A stretch of DNA of 64,000 bases, taken from positions 45,859-109,858 of the forward strand of contig CAZXLD010000010.1 in the NCBI GenBank assembly GCA_964641965.1, read 5' to 3'. This stretch comes from JAJDFU01 sp964641965. Its GTDB lineage: Bacteria > Bacteroidota > Bacteroidia > Chitinophagales > Saprospiraceae. Made by a program: the position numbers and the translations under genes. Positions 7,443 through 15,897 of the stretch are shown here, in pieces (position 1 is the stretch's first letter; each line of letters starts with the position of its first letter). The notes under the pieces are model-generated. The model saw only the letters and a list, made by a program, of their open reading frames with translations. It searched no databases and had not been told where the DNA came from.

Positions 7443-10424
7443 ATGAAATGGATATTTTATCCCTTAGTCCTTTTTTGGAGCATAGGAATGCTTTCCGCCC
7501 AAAATACGGTTTCCGGGACCGTTACCTCCGGAACTGAAAATGAACCCCTGATCGGGGCCAATATTATTGTCAAGGGTACGAGTATCGGAACGGTTACTGA
7601 CCTGGATGGCAATTTCATCCTTGAGGTGCCCTCTCTAGATGATACCCTCCAATTAAGCTACACGGGCTACCAAAACCAGGAAGTTCCGATTGCAGGAAGA
7701 GCTGAGGTCAATATTCAAATGTATTTGTCTTCCGAGCTTCTGGATGAAGTCATTGTGGTTGGATATGGTACCCAAAAGAAAAGTGATGTTACAGGTGCAG
7801 TGGCGAGGGTCAGCGGAGATGAAATCTCGAATATCCCCACGGCTTCAGTTACGCAAGCCTTGCAGGGGAAGATTGCAGGTGTATTTGCCTCACCGGTATC
7901 CGGGGAACCGGGCGCTTCCGCTGTGGTACGGATACGAGGAACCGGAACCCTAAACAACAACTCTCCACTCTTTGTGGTCGATGGATTGATCACAGAAAAC
8001 ATTGATTTCCTCAATCCAAATGATATAGAAACTATTGACGTTTTGAAGGATGCATCAGCCCAGGCCATTTACGGGGCACAGGGTGCCAATGGAGTGATCA
8101 TCATTACCACCAAAACCGGAGAAATAGGTAAAAAGACCCAGTTTTCATTCAATGCCTATTACGGGTTTCAGGAAGTAGAGAACCGGATAGAGCTCGCCAA
8201 TGCCCGTGAGTTTGCTCAACTCGCCAATGAAACCGCCATCAATGAAGGCCGTAGCCCACTCTACACCGAAGAAGAGGTGCAAAGTTTTGGAGAAGGTACC
8301 GATTGGCAAGATGAAGCCTTTCAGACAGCCCCGATACAAAACTATCAACTCAGCGCCATTGGGGGTACGGATAAAATATCCTACAGCTTCAGCGGTAACT
8401 ATTTCAGGCAAGAAGGCGTGGTCAAACAGTCTGAGTTTGAACGGATCACGTTTCGACTGAACAATACCTATCAATTAGCCGATATCTTCAAGTTAGGCCA
8501 CAATATTGCCTTTATTCGAGAAGACCGTGTTAATGCGCCAAATGTTATAGGGAATACGTACCGGGCCTGGCCAACGATCGCCCCACGGGATTCTGCTGGC
8601 AACTTTAACGATACTTCCCCCGTAGGTAACCTGGCTGCTTCTTTCGAATTTAACAACAATGAAGCCTTTACCAACCGAGTAGTTGGTACTGTGTTCGGTG
8701 AACTCAACCTCTTCAAATACTTCTACCTTCGGACCCAATTCTCCGGAGAATTCAGCCAGGGTGAAAACAAGAGCTTTACACCTGTTTTCTTCGTCTCTCC
8801 TAACCAGCAAAATGATGAGAGCCGCATTTTTGTCAACTTCGACCGCAGTCAAAAGCTGGTTTGGGACAATACGTTGACCTTCCGCAAGGAATTTGGCGAT
8901 CATAATGTGGAGGCCCTGTTTGGAGTCACGGCCCAGGAGTTTGAAAATGAGTTCATCAATGGTGCCCGACTAAATGTCCCAGATGAGGCAGAGGAGTTTT
9001 GGTTCCTAAGTGCCGGTTCTGCAGAAGGGCAGACCAACGCCAATCTCGGAGGAGAGTGGAGTATCTTCTCCATCCTGGCCAGGGTCAACTATTCGTTTAA
9101 AGGGCGGTACCTACTTACCTTGAACTTTCGACGGGATGGTTCTTCCCGTTTTGGAAGGGAAAACCGATATGGTAATTTCCCGTCCTTCTCCGTAGGCTGG
9201 AACCTGACCAACGAGAATTTTATGGCGAGCCAATCCGTACTTAGTCGGATGAAACTTCGTCTTGGCTTTGGTATTATCGGAAACGACCGGGCTCTGGGAT
9301 TTTACCCCGCACAAGCTACGATCTCCCCAAATCAAAATGCCATCTTTGGTCCCGGGGAAACACTCAATCTGGGGTCTACTTTGACCAGTTTAGCTAATCC
9401 TCAATTGAAATGGGAGGAAACGTCCCAATGGAACCTGGGTATTGAATTCGGTTTTTTGCAAAACCGACTTACGGGTGAACTCGACCTGTATACACGTGAA
9501 ACTTCAGATATCTTAATTGCCGTACCAATTCCGGATTATGTCGGATCGGAGGGTGACCCTGTGGTCAATGCAGCTGACGTACGAAACAGAGGGGTCGACC
9601 TGTCTCTGAACTGGACACAAGCAGGCCGTTTCAGTTATAATGTAGGTGTTGTCTTCTCTTACGTAGATAACGAAGTATTGAGCCTGGGCCAAGGCAACGA
9701 ACAATTGATCGGCGGAGCATTAGGTGTTGGTGGAAAGACAGCCTCTAGGACTGTTCCAGGCCTCCCCATTGGGGCTTTCTACGGTTTTCAGACCGATGGC
9801 ATCTTCCAGACGGAGGACGAAATTGCCAACAGCCCTACCCTTGGCAATGAAGTGCCTGGCGACCTGCGGTTCGTCGATGTTGATGGAGATGGCGTGATTA
9901 CAACTGAAGACCGAACCTTTCTGGGCAGCCCGATTCCTACTACTCTTTTCGGCCTTAATGCCGGATTCCAGTATGTCGGTATCGACTTTTTGATCGAATT
10001 CAACGGACAGGCCGGAAACAAGATCGTCAACGCCAAAAAAGCTGCTCGCTTCGGGACTTTCAATTACGAAGATTCCTACCTGGCTCGTTGGACCGGTGAA
10101 GGTACCAGCAATACCGAGCCACGTGTGACCAATGGAGGTCATAACTACAATATGTCCGACTGGCTCATCGAGGACGGTGGATTTGTCCGGCTCAGAAACA
10201 TCACGCTGGGATATACGCTTCCATTCAACATTACCAGCCGAATCGGAATTGAGCGCCTGCGGATCTATGCCTCTGGTACAAATCTCGTTACCTGGACAGA
10301 ATTCAACGGTTTTAATCCCGAGATATTCGGTACTAACCCAGAAGACCCATTGTCTGTAGGGGTAGATCGCCTTTCCTTTCCGATACCCAGGGTGTATACT
10401 TTCGGAATAGACCTCTCCTTTTAA
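7443..10424 (+). CDS. SusC-type TonB-dependent outer-membrane transporter
   Basis: 993 residues. A signal peptide (ending LSAQ) is followed by a carboxypeptidase-D regulatory-like domain at about residues 22-95 (VSGTVTSGTENEPLIGANI), then the SusC signature VVVGYGTQKKSDVTGAV, a plug domain (GEPGASAVVRIRGTGTLNNN, LFVVDGL, DASAQAIYGAQGANGVIIITT) and a 22-strand-type beta-barrel ending in a terminal aromatic (FGIDLSF). It imports the oligosaccharides made by the surface enzymes with energy from TonB-ExbBD, working with the SusD lipoprotein just downstream. It follows a 208-bp gap after the GH144 lipoprotein, in which I see no clear gene. Family assignment is secure; substrate is inferred from the neighbours. 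Confidence 0.96.
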   Translation: MKWIFYPLVLFWSIGMLSAQNTVSGTVTSGTENEPLIGANIIVKGTSIGTVTDLDGNFILEVPSLDDTLQLSYTGYQNQEVPIAGRAEVNIQMYLSSELLDEVIVVGYGTQKKSDVTGAVARVSGDEISNIPTASVTQALQGKIAGVFASPVSGEPGASAVVRIRGTGTLNNNSPLFVVDGLITENIDFLNPNDIETIDVLKDASAQAIYGAQGANGVIIITTKTGEIGKKTQFSFNAYYGFQEVENRIELANAREFAQLANETAINEGRSPLYTEEEVQSFGEGTDWQDEAFQTAPIQNYQLSAIGGTDKISYSFSGNYFRQEGVVKQSEFERITFRLNNTYQLADIFKLGHNIAFIREDRVNAPNVIGNTYRAWPTIAPRDSAGNFNDTSPVGNLAASFEFNNNEAFTNRVVGTVFGELNLFKYFYLRTQFSGEFSQGENKSFTPVFFVSPNQQNDESRIFVNFDRSQKLVWDNTLTFRKEFGDHNVEALFGVTAQEFENEFINGARLNVPDEAEEFWFLSAGSAEGQTNANLGGEWSIFSILARVNYSFKGRYLLTLNFRRDGSSRFGRENRYGNFPSFSVGWNLTNENFMASQSVLSRMKLRLGFGIIGNDRALGFYPAQATISPNQNAIFGPGETLNLGSTLTSLANPQLKWEETSQWNLGIEFGFLQNRLTGELDLYTRETSDILIAVPIPDYVGSEGDPVVNAADVRNRGVDLSLNWTQAGRFSYNVGVVFSYVDNEVLSLGQGNEQLIGGALGVGGKTASRTVPGLPIGAFYGFQTDGIFQTEDEIANSPTLGNEVPGDLRFVDVDGDGVITTEDRTFLGSPIPTTLFGLNAGFQYVGIDFLIEFNGQAGNKIVNAKKAARFGTFNYEDSYLARWTGEGTSNTEPRVTNGGHNYNMSDWLIEDGGFVRLRNITLGYTLPFNITSRIGIERLRIYASGTNLVTWTEFNGFNPEIFGTNPEDPLSVGVDRLSFPIPRVYTFGIDLSF

Positions 10425-10449
10425 GTGGAGTGGGCGTATGACAATTTTG

Positions 10450-10483
10450 TTGCAAAAAACTGGTTTTCAATTTTTTACATTAG
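10450..10483 (+). promoter_or_regulatory. Possible internal promoter before susD
   Basis: TTG at 10450-10452 and TACATTAG at 10476-10483 (consensus TAnnTTTG) are 23 nt apart in the AT-rich susC-susD gap, 14 nt before the ATG. The match is imperfect and the spacing long, so this is tentative. Confidence 0.28.
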
Positions 10484-10497
10484 CAAAAATAGAAATC

Positions 10498-11973
10498 ATG
10501 AAAATATATAAAACTGCAGGATTGGCTATTTTAATGCTGCTGATCAGCACCTCCTGCGGCGAAGAATTTCTGGACAGAAAGAAACTCGGAGAACTTTCTT
10601 CAGACAGTTTCTTCACTCAACCTGATCACGCCGTATGGGCTACCAACGCTACCTATAATCAACTCCGGGACTGGTTGGTACACGTGTTTTCCTACATCGG
10701 CGTCACAGATATCATTTCAGACGATGCTGATAAGGGAAGTATCCCAAATGATGCCAATTTCCTTCAAGAGATAGACGATTTTACCTATGATCCTGGCAAT
10801 ACAGCTCTGGGCGGAGTCTGGACAGGATATTTTAGGGGTATTTATCGAGCCAACTATGCCATCGAAGGTATTCCTACAGTTCCGAACCTGGACCCGGCCT
10901 TGGCTGATAGGCTTATTGCAGAGAATCGCTTTTTGAGGGCTTACTTTTACTTCAGCCTGGTTCGCTGGTTCGGCGATCTACCTTTAATCACCATGCCATT
11001 GGCACCTGACGAATTCGTCCAAACGAGAGTACCTAAGGAGCAAATTTACGATTTGATCATTTCCGATCTGGAATTCGCCATAGCTAGCTTACCCACCAGA
11101 TCAGAGTATCCCTCAGCCGACCTGGGCCGTGCCACACAAGGCGCTGCACAAGGATTGTTAGCTAAAGTGTATTTGACAGTGGGGGATTTTCAACAAGCAG
11201 AGACACTGGCTATGGAGGTGATTAACTCTAATGAGTATTCCCTGTTCTCGGATTACGCAACCCTTTTTCGGGAAGAAAATGAAAACAATGTGGAATCGCT
11301 TTTCGAGGTCCAGGCAACCGCTTTTCCGGAAGGAGGTGGAGGATCTCAATACAATCAAGTACAAGGTGTAAGGGGTACCCCCAACCTGGGCTGGGGATTC
11401 AACCGGCCATCGGATGATCTAGTCAGAGCCTATGAACCTGGAGATCCTCGCCGGGAGGCGACGATCCTAAATGTTGGTGAAGTACTCCCCGATGGATCTG
11501 CCATTGTAGAGGATAATCCGGGAGTAGACAATGAACGCTACAACCAAAAATCCTGGGTAGCTCGACACCCGGGCGGCCTTGGGAACGGCCCCGGCAATAT
11601 TCGGGTTCTCCGGTATGCGGATGTGCTCCTGATGGCTGCCGAAGCCATGAATGAGAATGGGAATTCTACCGATGCACTGGCTCTTCTGAACCAAGTACGG
11701 GAAAGAGCACGCGGTGGAAACCCCAATTTACTCCCAGATGTGACTACTACTAACCAGGATCAACTCCGAACCCGCATCTGGCAAGAACGTCGAGTTGAGC
11801 TTGCCATGGAACAGCACCGCTGGTTTGACCTGATCCGCCAAGGGAGAGCAGCAGAAGTGATGACCGGTGTCGGAAAACTCAATTTTGTAGAGGGCAAGCA
11901 CGAGTTACTACCCATTCCCCAAACTGAAATTGATGTTACTGCGGGGGCATTAACCCAAAACCCAAATTGGTAA
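10498..11973 (+). CDS. SusD/RagB-type surface glycan-binding lipoprotein
   Basis: 491 residues from ATG 10498. An in-frame ATG at 10438 would put a long non-signal leader before the clear lipoprotein signal MKIYKTAGLAILMLL...TSC (Cys20), so I reject it. The chain has the SusD pattern: FLDRKKLGELSSDSFF after the lipid Cys, GIYRANYAIEGIP, AENRFLRAYFYFSLVRWFGD (TPR-like helices), ATQGAAQGLLAKVYLT, and the C-terminal RIWQERRVELAMEQHRWFD followed by LLPIPQTEID and NPNW. It forms the lid over the SusC barrel and hands it oligosaccharide. It is the last gene of the PUL on this strand; a strong hairpin follows. Confidence 0.96.
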   Translation: MKIYKTAGLAILMLLISTSCGEEFLDRKKLGELSSDSFFTQPDHAVWATNATYNQLRDWLVHVFSYIGVTDIISDDADKGSIPNDANFLQEIDDFTYDPGNTALGGVWTGYFRGIYRANYAIEGIPTVPNLDPALADRLIAENRFLRAYFYFSLVRWFGDLPLITMPLAPDEFVQTRVPKEQIYDLIISDLEFAIASLPTRSEYPSADLGRATQGAAQGLLAKVYLTVGDFQQAETLAMEVINSNEYSLFSDYATLFREENENNVESLFEVQATAFPEGGGGSQYNQVQGVRGTPNLGWGFNRPSDDLVRAYEPGDPRREATILNVGEVLPDGSAIVEDNPGVDNERYNQKSWVARHPGGLGNGPGNIRVLRYADVLLMAAEAMNENGNSTDALALLNQVRERARGGNPNLLPDVTTTNQDQLRTRIWQERRVELAMEQHRWFDLIRQGRAAEVMTGVGKLNFVEGKHELLPIPQTEIDVTAGALTQNPNW

Positions 11974-11995
11974 ACTGCCTCTGCCTCGGTTATTT

Positions 11996-12030
11996 AAAGG
12001 CCTGTTTCTTAATTGGAGACAGGCCTTTTT
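11996..12030. terminator. Bidirectional intrinsic terminator
   Basis: AAAGGCCTGT (11996-12005) pairs with ACAGGCCTTT (12019-12028) and continues into T's; on the minus strand the same stem is followed by T's from the left A-run. It lies between the convergent susD and M14 genes. Confidence 0.85.
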
Positions 12031-12032
12031 CC

Positions 12033-13502
12033 TTAGGGTAGCAGCCGCCTAAGGGCTTCCATTTCAGTTTGTAAATCAAATAATCGACCGTTCCTGACGT
12101 AGTACCTGCAACCACCCTGCTGATTACAAAGGAAGAAAGTCGGATTACTACCCAGTTGAATATTTAATACAGGTTCTACGCTTGATGCTACCAGTTCAAA
12201 GGGTAATCGTAGTTGGATCTCAGAAGAAGGAAAAGCACGCACTTGAAAAAAGGAATAACCTTCCTGGATGAGCTGCACAGGATTAGATGAAAGGAGCTGG
12301 TCCAAATTTTGGAAAGTGCGGGGGTACACCTTGCCTGTTTGCGCTGAATAGTCGGATGCATCCAGATCCTGGTGCCCATAGGCCAAACTAAGGTCTCCTA
12401 TATCCCCTACTCTTCCTCTGTAAACAGTACCGATCTTGGAATCCCAATCGAGATCAACATTTCGAAAACCGAAATCCAGCCTTCTCCATTTTCCCGATTG
12501 GTCTTTAACCTGTGTATTGCGCAGCATCAAATCAAAAAAAGCATTTCGTGCATTGAAGGGTATCTGTTCGTATTCCTTACGGGAAACGGATTGCCAACTT
12601 TCGGTAGCAATTCGATCCAGCGCACAAAGCAAAAGCACAAAATTTAGCCGCCTAAGCCTTTGCCGTTCCGGATCTCCTTGGATAAATCCGGATTCTACAA
12701 GGATCGTTCTAGTACCCCATTTTTGAAAGTTATCTCCGAAAGCCCTGGGTTCGAAGGCATCGTTATACTTTGCTACATGGCCTTCCACAAAGGATTTGAT
12801 ATCCATGTAAATCCCACCGATCAATTGCATGGCAGCTTGCCTTTTCGGGTCAACGCCTCGCTCCTGATTATAAGCTGGGGCTAGGAAAGCCAGTGCTGCT
12901 GCATTGGAAGTACCGCTCACGCCATAGAAACGGCCCTGATCATGCAGATTGAAGCCCCAATCCGGGTCAATTTGTGCATGCAGTTGCTTCAATATTTGTG
13001 CCTCTGGACTGGTAAGCATTAACGCATCTCGATTTACATCCAATCCCAAGGCATTTCGTCGCTGAAAACGAGCGGCTCCATCTGGATTCAGTAGCGGGAC
13101 AAATACTATAGATAGCTCTTCCAGTAATCGGGTACGCACTTGGTCAAATCCATCTCCACTCCCCTGAAAAAACCGAAAAATATCGAGTAAAGCCATGGTA
13201 GCTGTTGCCTCGTCCCCATGCATTTGCGACCAAAGCAGCACTTTAGTCTTTCCACTACCTATTCGAACGGAACGAATAGGCCTTCCCTCTACCGAATACC
13301 CTTCGTCCTGCACTACAAAAGGAGCTTTAAGCTCTAAAATGATCTCTTGAATCTGTTCTGGAGAAAACCGACGATGCGTAATTGAACCGTACTGATAATC
13401 ATTGTACAGGTTATACAGTCGCTGCGCCAGGTTTGCAGAGGAGGTGGTTCCAGGTTGACAGGTGAGCGTAGAAAATAGTACTCCAAGAACCAACAGATAC
13501 AT
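12033..13502 (-). CDS. M14 zinc carboxypeptidase lipoprotein
   Basis: 489 residues from ATG at 13502. A longer frame reaches 13718, but its extra 72 residues carry no signal, whereas MYLLVLGVLFSTLTC (Cys15) at 13502 is a lipobox. The catalytic set of M14 peptidases is visible: zinc ligands H95 and E98 (QMHGDEATAT), the NPDGA...DVNRD substrate-binding block, third ligand H187 (FNLHDQG) and general base E270 (TILVESG). About 100 further residues form a C-terminal beta-rich tail. It should remove C-terminal amino acids or cut peptidoglycan-type peptides at the envelope; which cannot be told. It is divergent from the retropepsin-like gene (126 bp apart). Confidence 0.88.
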   Translation of the reverse strand: MYLLVLGVLFSTLTCQPGTTSSANLAQRLYNLYNDYQYGSITHRRFSPEQIQEIILELKAPFVVQDEGYSVEGRPIRSVRIGSGKTKVLLWSQMHGDEATATMALLDIFRFFQGSGDGFDQVRTRLLEELSIVFVPLLNPDGAARFQRRNALGLDVNRDALMLTSPEAQILKQLHAQIDPDWGFNLHDQGRFYGVSGTSNAAALAFLAPAYNQERGVDPKRQAAMQLIGGIYMDIKSFVEGHVAKYNDAFEPRAFGDNFQKWGTRTILVESGFIQGDPERQRLRRLNFVLLLCALDRIATESWQSVSRKEYEQIPFNARNAFFDLMLRNTQVKDQSGKWRRLDFGFRNVDLDWDSKIGTVYRGRVGDIGDLSLAYGHQDLDASDYSAQTGKVYPRTFQNLDQLLSSNPVQLIQEGYSFFQVRAFPSSEIQLRLPFELVASSVEPVLNIQLGSNPTFFLCNQQGGCRYYVRNGRLFDLQTEMEALRRLLP

Positions 13503-13628
13503 AGGAACAGTTTTGCGCTCTAATCGAATGCGAGAAGAAAGCGATCGAATTCTTTCCCTAGTCGAAAAACAACAATATGGGTCCGTTATTTTTGAGATCT
13601 TCTTCAATGGACTTGGTAGATTCAATAT

Positions 13629-14633
13629 ATGCCATCCTGGTACAGAAACATTAAATGTAAGAGGTTTCCTTCTAAATCCAACCCAAAGGCGACTTGGGCT
13701 GTCCTTGTATTGCTGCATATGGCAACCACTTCCGGTACTTCTTCCAGTCTGGCGTATGAAATTTCATTCCCCAAGGCAGAAGTGTTGTCTGCACATACGG
13801 TGAGAGTTCCTTTCCGGATGGCCGGAAATTTAGTGCTATTGGAATCCCAAATCGGGAATGTAAAGGGAAATGTACTTTTGGATACCGGATCAAAACGTTT
13901 GCTGCTAAATAGCAATCATTTTCAGGGGCAATCTCTCAGTAGAGGATTACTTGCCTATGGCCAAACCGGAATAGTTGAGGAAGTGGCTACCAAAAAAGTA
14001 GATAGCCTGGGATGGAATGGATTTTTGCTGGGTAAATTACAAGCCCACGTTCTAGACCTGACCCATATAGAACACCAAAAGCGAATACGCTTGATTGGTA
14101 TACTTGGATTCGAAGTGCTTGAGCCATTCGAAGTATTCGTAGACTACCACCTTCAGCAAATCACCTTGATTCGGCTGGATAAGGCAGGCAATAAGATGGA
14201 TAGTGTAGGAATCCTGGAAACTCCGGAAGATAGTTTATCCTTCAACCGCAAAGGACATATGATTGTCCTAAAGGGTGTCTCCAACGGCATAAGGTTGAAA
14301 TTGGGGCTAGACACAGGTGCCGAGATCAATATTCTTGACCCAAAGGTGATTCGGAAGGTGAAAGCTAATTTCGAAGTAACCAAGCGTACACTACTCCGAG
14401 GGGCAGGAAAAAAAGAAATCGAAGTACTGGCTGGACGCTTTTACCGATTGCAGGTTGGGCACATTCGGTGTGGCCCCTTAATGACTCTGGCATCGAAAAT
14501 GGATGATTTGAATAAGATCGTAGTTGGCACATCCTTGGATGGTATCCTAGGCTTCCCGTTTTTAAGTGGCAAGCGTATGTTGATCAACTACCGAAAGCGG
14601 AAATTGTACTTTTTTAAGAAATACGGTCCCTGA
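13629..14633 (+). CDS. Tandem retropepsin-like aspartic protease, exported
   Basis: 334 residues. A basic N-terminus (KCKRFPSKSNPK) and hydrophobic run (ATWAVLVLLHMAT) look like a signal or anchor. Two retroviral-protease-like domains follow in one chain. The first has NVLLDTGSKRLLLN (catalytic D85) and later IGILGFEVL; the second has LKLGLDTGAEINILD (D228) and GILGFPFL. Each therefore has both the DTG active-site loop and the hydrophobic-hydrophobic-Gly motif of Aspartyl_protease_2/retropepsin folds. Retropepsins act as homodimers, so a covalent pair could form one pseudosymmetric site. ATG 13629 is the first start after an in-frame stop; M31 (13719) is an alternative. Substrate unknown. Confidence 0.78.
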   Translation: MPSWYRNIKCKRFPSKSNPKATWAVLVLLHMATTSGTSSSLAYEISFPKAEVLSAHTVRVPFRMAGNLVLLESQIGNVKGNVLLDTGSKRLLLNSNHFQGQSLSRGLLAYGQTGIVEEVATKKVDSLGWNGFLLGKLQAHVLDLTHIEHQKRIRLIGILGFEVLEPFEVFVDYHLQQITLIRLDKAGNKMDSVGILETPEDSLSFNRKGHMIVLKGVSNGIRLKLGLDTGAEINILDPKVIRKVKANFEVTKRTLLRGAGKKEIEVLAGRFYRLQVGHIRCGPLMTLASKMDDLNKIVVGTSLDGILGFPFLSGKRMLINYRKRKLYFFKKYGP

Positions 14634-14654
14634 GACCGCTTACAATTTTACTTA

Positions 14655-15620
14655 ATGAATGCTTCTCGCAAGCATATGAAGTATCTGCTGTTTCTCCTCC
14701 TGAACATAGGAGGTAATTGGGGGCTGGCCCAGCCGGGAGGTAATGCCCCAGCCGTTTATTTTTTTGAAGGCGATACGGTAGTTTTTGAATTTGATCTCGA
14801 TGCCTACCAATGGGCAAAAAGCAAGGAAGGCTTGGACTTCAATGACCTGGATATCGACTCAATTATTGTCTACGGGGACTTGGAGAACTGGCAGTCCCAA
14901 AGCTGGACCATGCGCCAGGTAGAGCCTGGCCGATACCAACTTCGCAAGCCATTATCCTCTTTCCAAGATGTGTTTCCGGAAGAGTTCAAGTACTTTATTC
15001 GAGAAGGGGATTTGTACTCTCCGATCATTTATCCTGAACTAAAATCTGTAAATAGTTCCCTTTGGAATTCCCTATACAATATATCTCCCTATCATATTCG
15101 ATATGATCCGGATGGAAACGTTCAGTTTTTTCTTTCTGGTCATCTTTGGGCAAAGGAGGTGGTTCTTGCCGGTACTTTTAACGAGTGGAATGAAACTGCA
15201 TTGCAAATGGAGAAAACCAAGGAAGGCTGGTATCTACCTGTTTCACTTGCTCCAGGGAGGTATGAATATAAATTTATCGTGGACGGGGATTGGATTCACG
15301 ATCCATCCAATCCTAATCGGGTGAAAAACGAGTTTGAAACCCTCAACTCTGTTCTTCGGATCACCAAGGAGCACAAATTTGTCTTATCCGGTTTTGAAGC
15401 AGCGACTGAGGTTTACCTGGCAGGATCTTTTAATGCTTGGAAAACAGATGAACTTCCGATGGAGAGGATGGGAACCGTTTGGGAAGTACAGATTCCATTA
15501 GTTGGCGGGAAACACCACTATAAATTTATTGTAGATGGAACCTGGATATTGGATCCTGAAAACACCCTGAAAGAACGCGATTCCGCCGGAAACATCAATT
15601 CGGTTTTATTTGTTCGTTAG
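14655..15620 (+). CDS. Secreted protein with two CBM48/AMPK-type glycan-binding domains
   Basis: 321 residues; starts possible at ATG 14655 or ATG 14676 (MKYLLFLLLNIGG), the second giving a more compact signal peptide ending at GLAQ. Residues about 30-145 are a beta-rich domain I do not recognise. Two CBM48-type E-set modules follow: VVLAGTFNEWN ... GRYEYKFIVDGDWIHDP and VYLAGSFNAWK ... HHYKFIVDGTWILDP. Both keep the Trp and the FIVDG.W strand typical of AMPK-beta and glycogen-branching-enzyme modules. No catalytic domain and no T9SS tail are present. It may bind alpha-glucan or another polymer outside the cytoplasm. It starts 21 nt after the retropepsin-like gene, so the two may be co-transcribed. 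Confidence 0.75.
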   Translation: MNASRKHMKYLLFLLLNIGGNWGLAQPGGNAPAVYFFEGDTVVFEFDLDAYQWAKSKEGLDFNDLDIDSIIVYGDLENWQSQSWTMRQVEPGRYQLRKPLSSFQDVFPEEFKYFIREGDLYSPIIYPELKSVNSSLWNSLYNISPYHIRYDPDGNVQFFLSGHLWAKEVVLAGTFNEWNETALQMEKTKEGWYLPVSLAPGRYEYKFIVDGDWIHDPSNPNRVKNEFETLNSVLRITKEHKFVLSGFEAATEVYLAGSFNAWKTDELPMERMGTVWEVQIPLVGGKHHYKFIVDGTWILDPENTLKERDSAGNINSVLFVR

Positions 15621-15897
15621 GCAGTCTTTAGGTTAATATTCGTAGTAGATTGCAAGCACCCGGATAAACTTACTGTCACCATGATAGGTGAGAAGTATCG
15701 CTTTCATGTGTGCCGCCTAGCTTTAATGTTCCACAGTTATAAATTGCTAATTTTTCAAAATAATAAAGCCATGGAGCCCTGAAACTGGTTTAGAAAGCGA
15801 TGTAAGAAACCTCAACTAATACATTCCTCTTGTTCGTGTACGCACTATTCCTTAGCCCATACATCATCCACATTTGAACAACCACAATCTTTCAGAC

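Noticed and set aside
13503..13718. 72-residue N-terminal extension of the M14 peptidase frame
   Set aside because: It carries no signal or family similarity, overlaps the divergent gene, and a lipoprotein signal starts at 13502.
15676..15691. TCACC/GGTGA inverted repeat before the M16 gene
   Set aside because: Only 5-bp arms, far from the start, no promoter element nearby.
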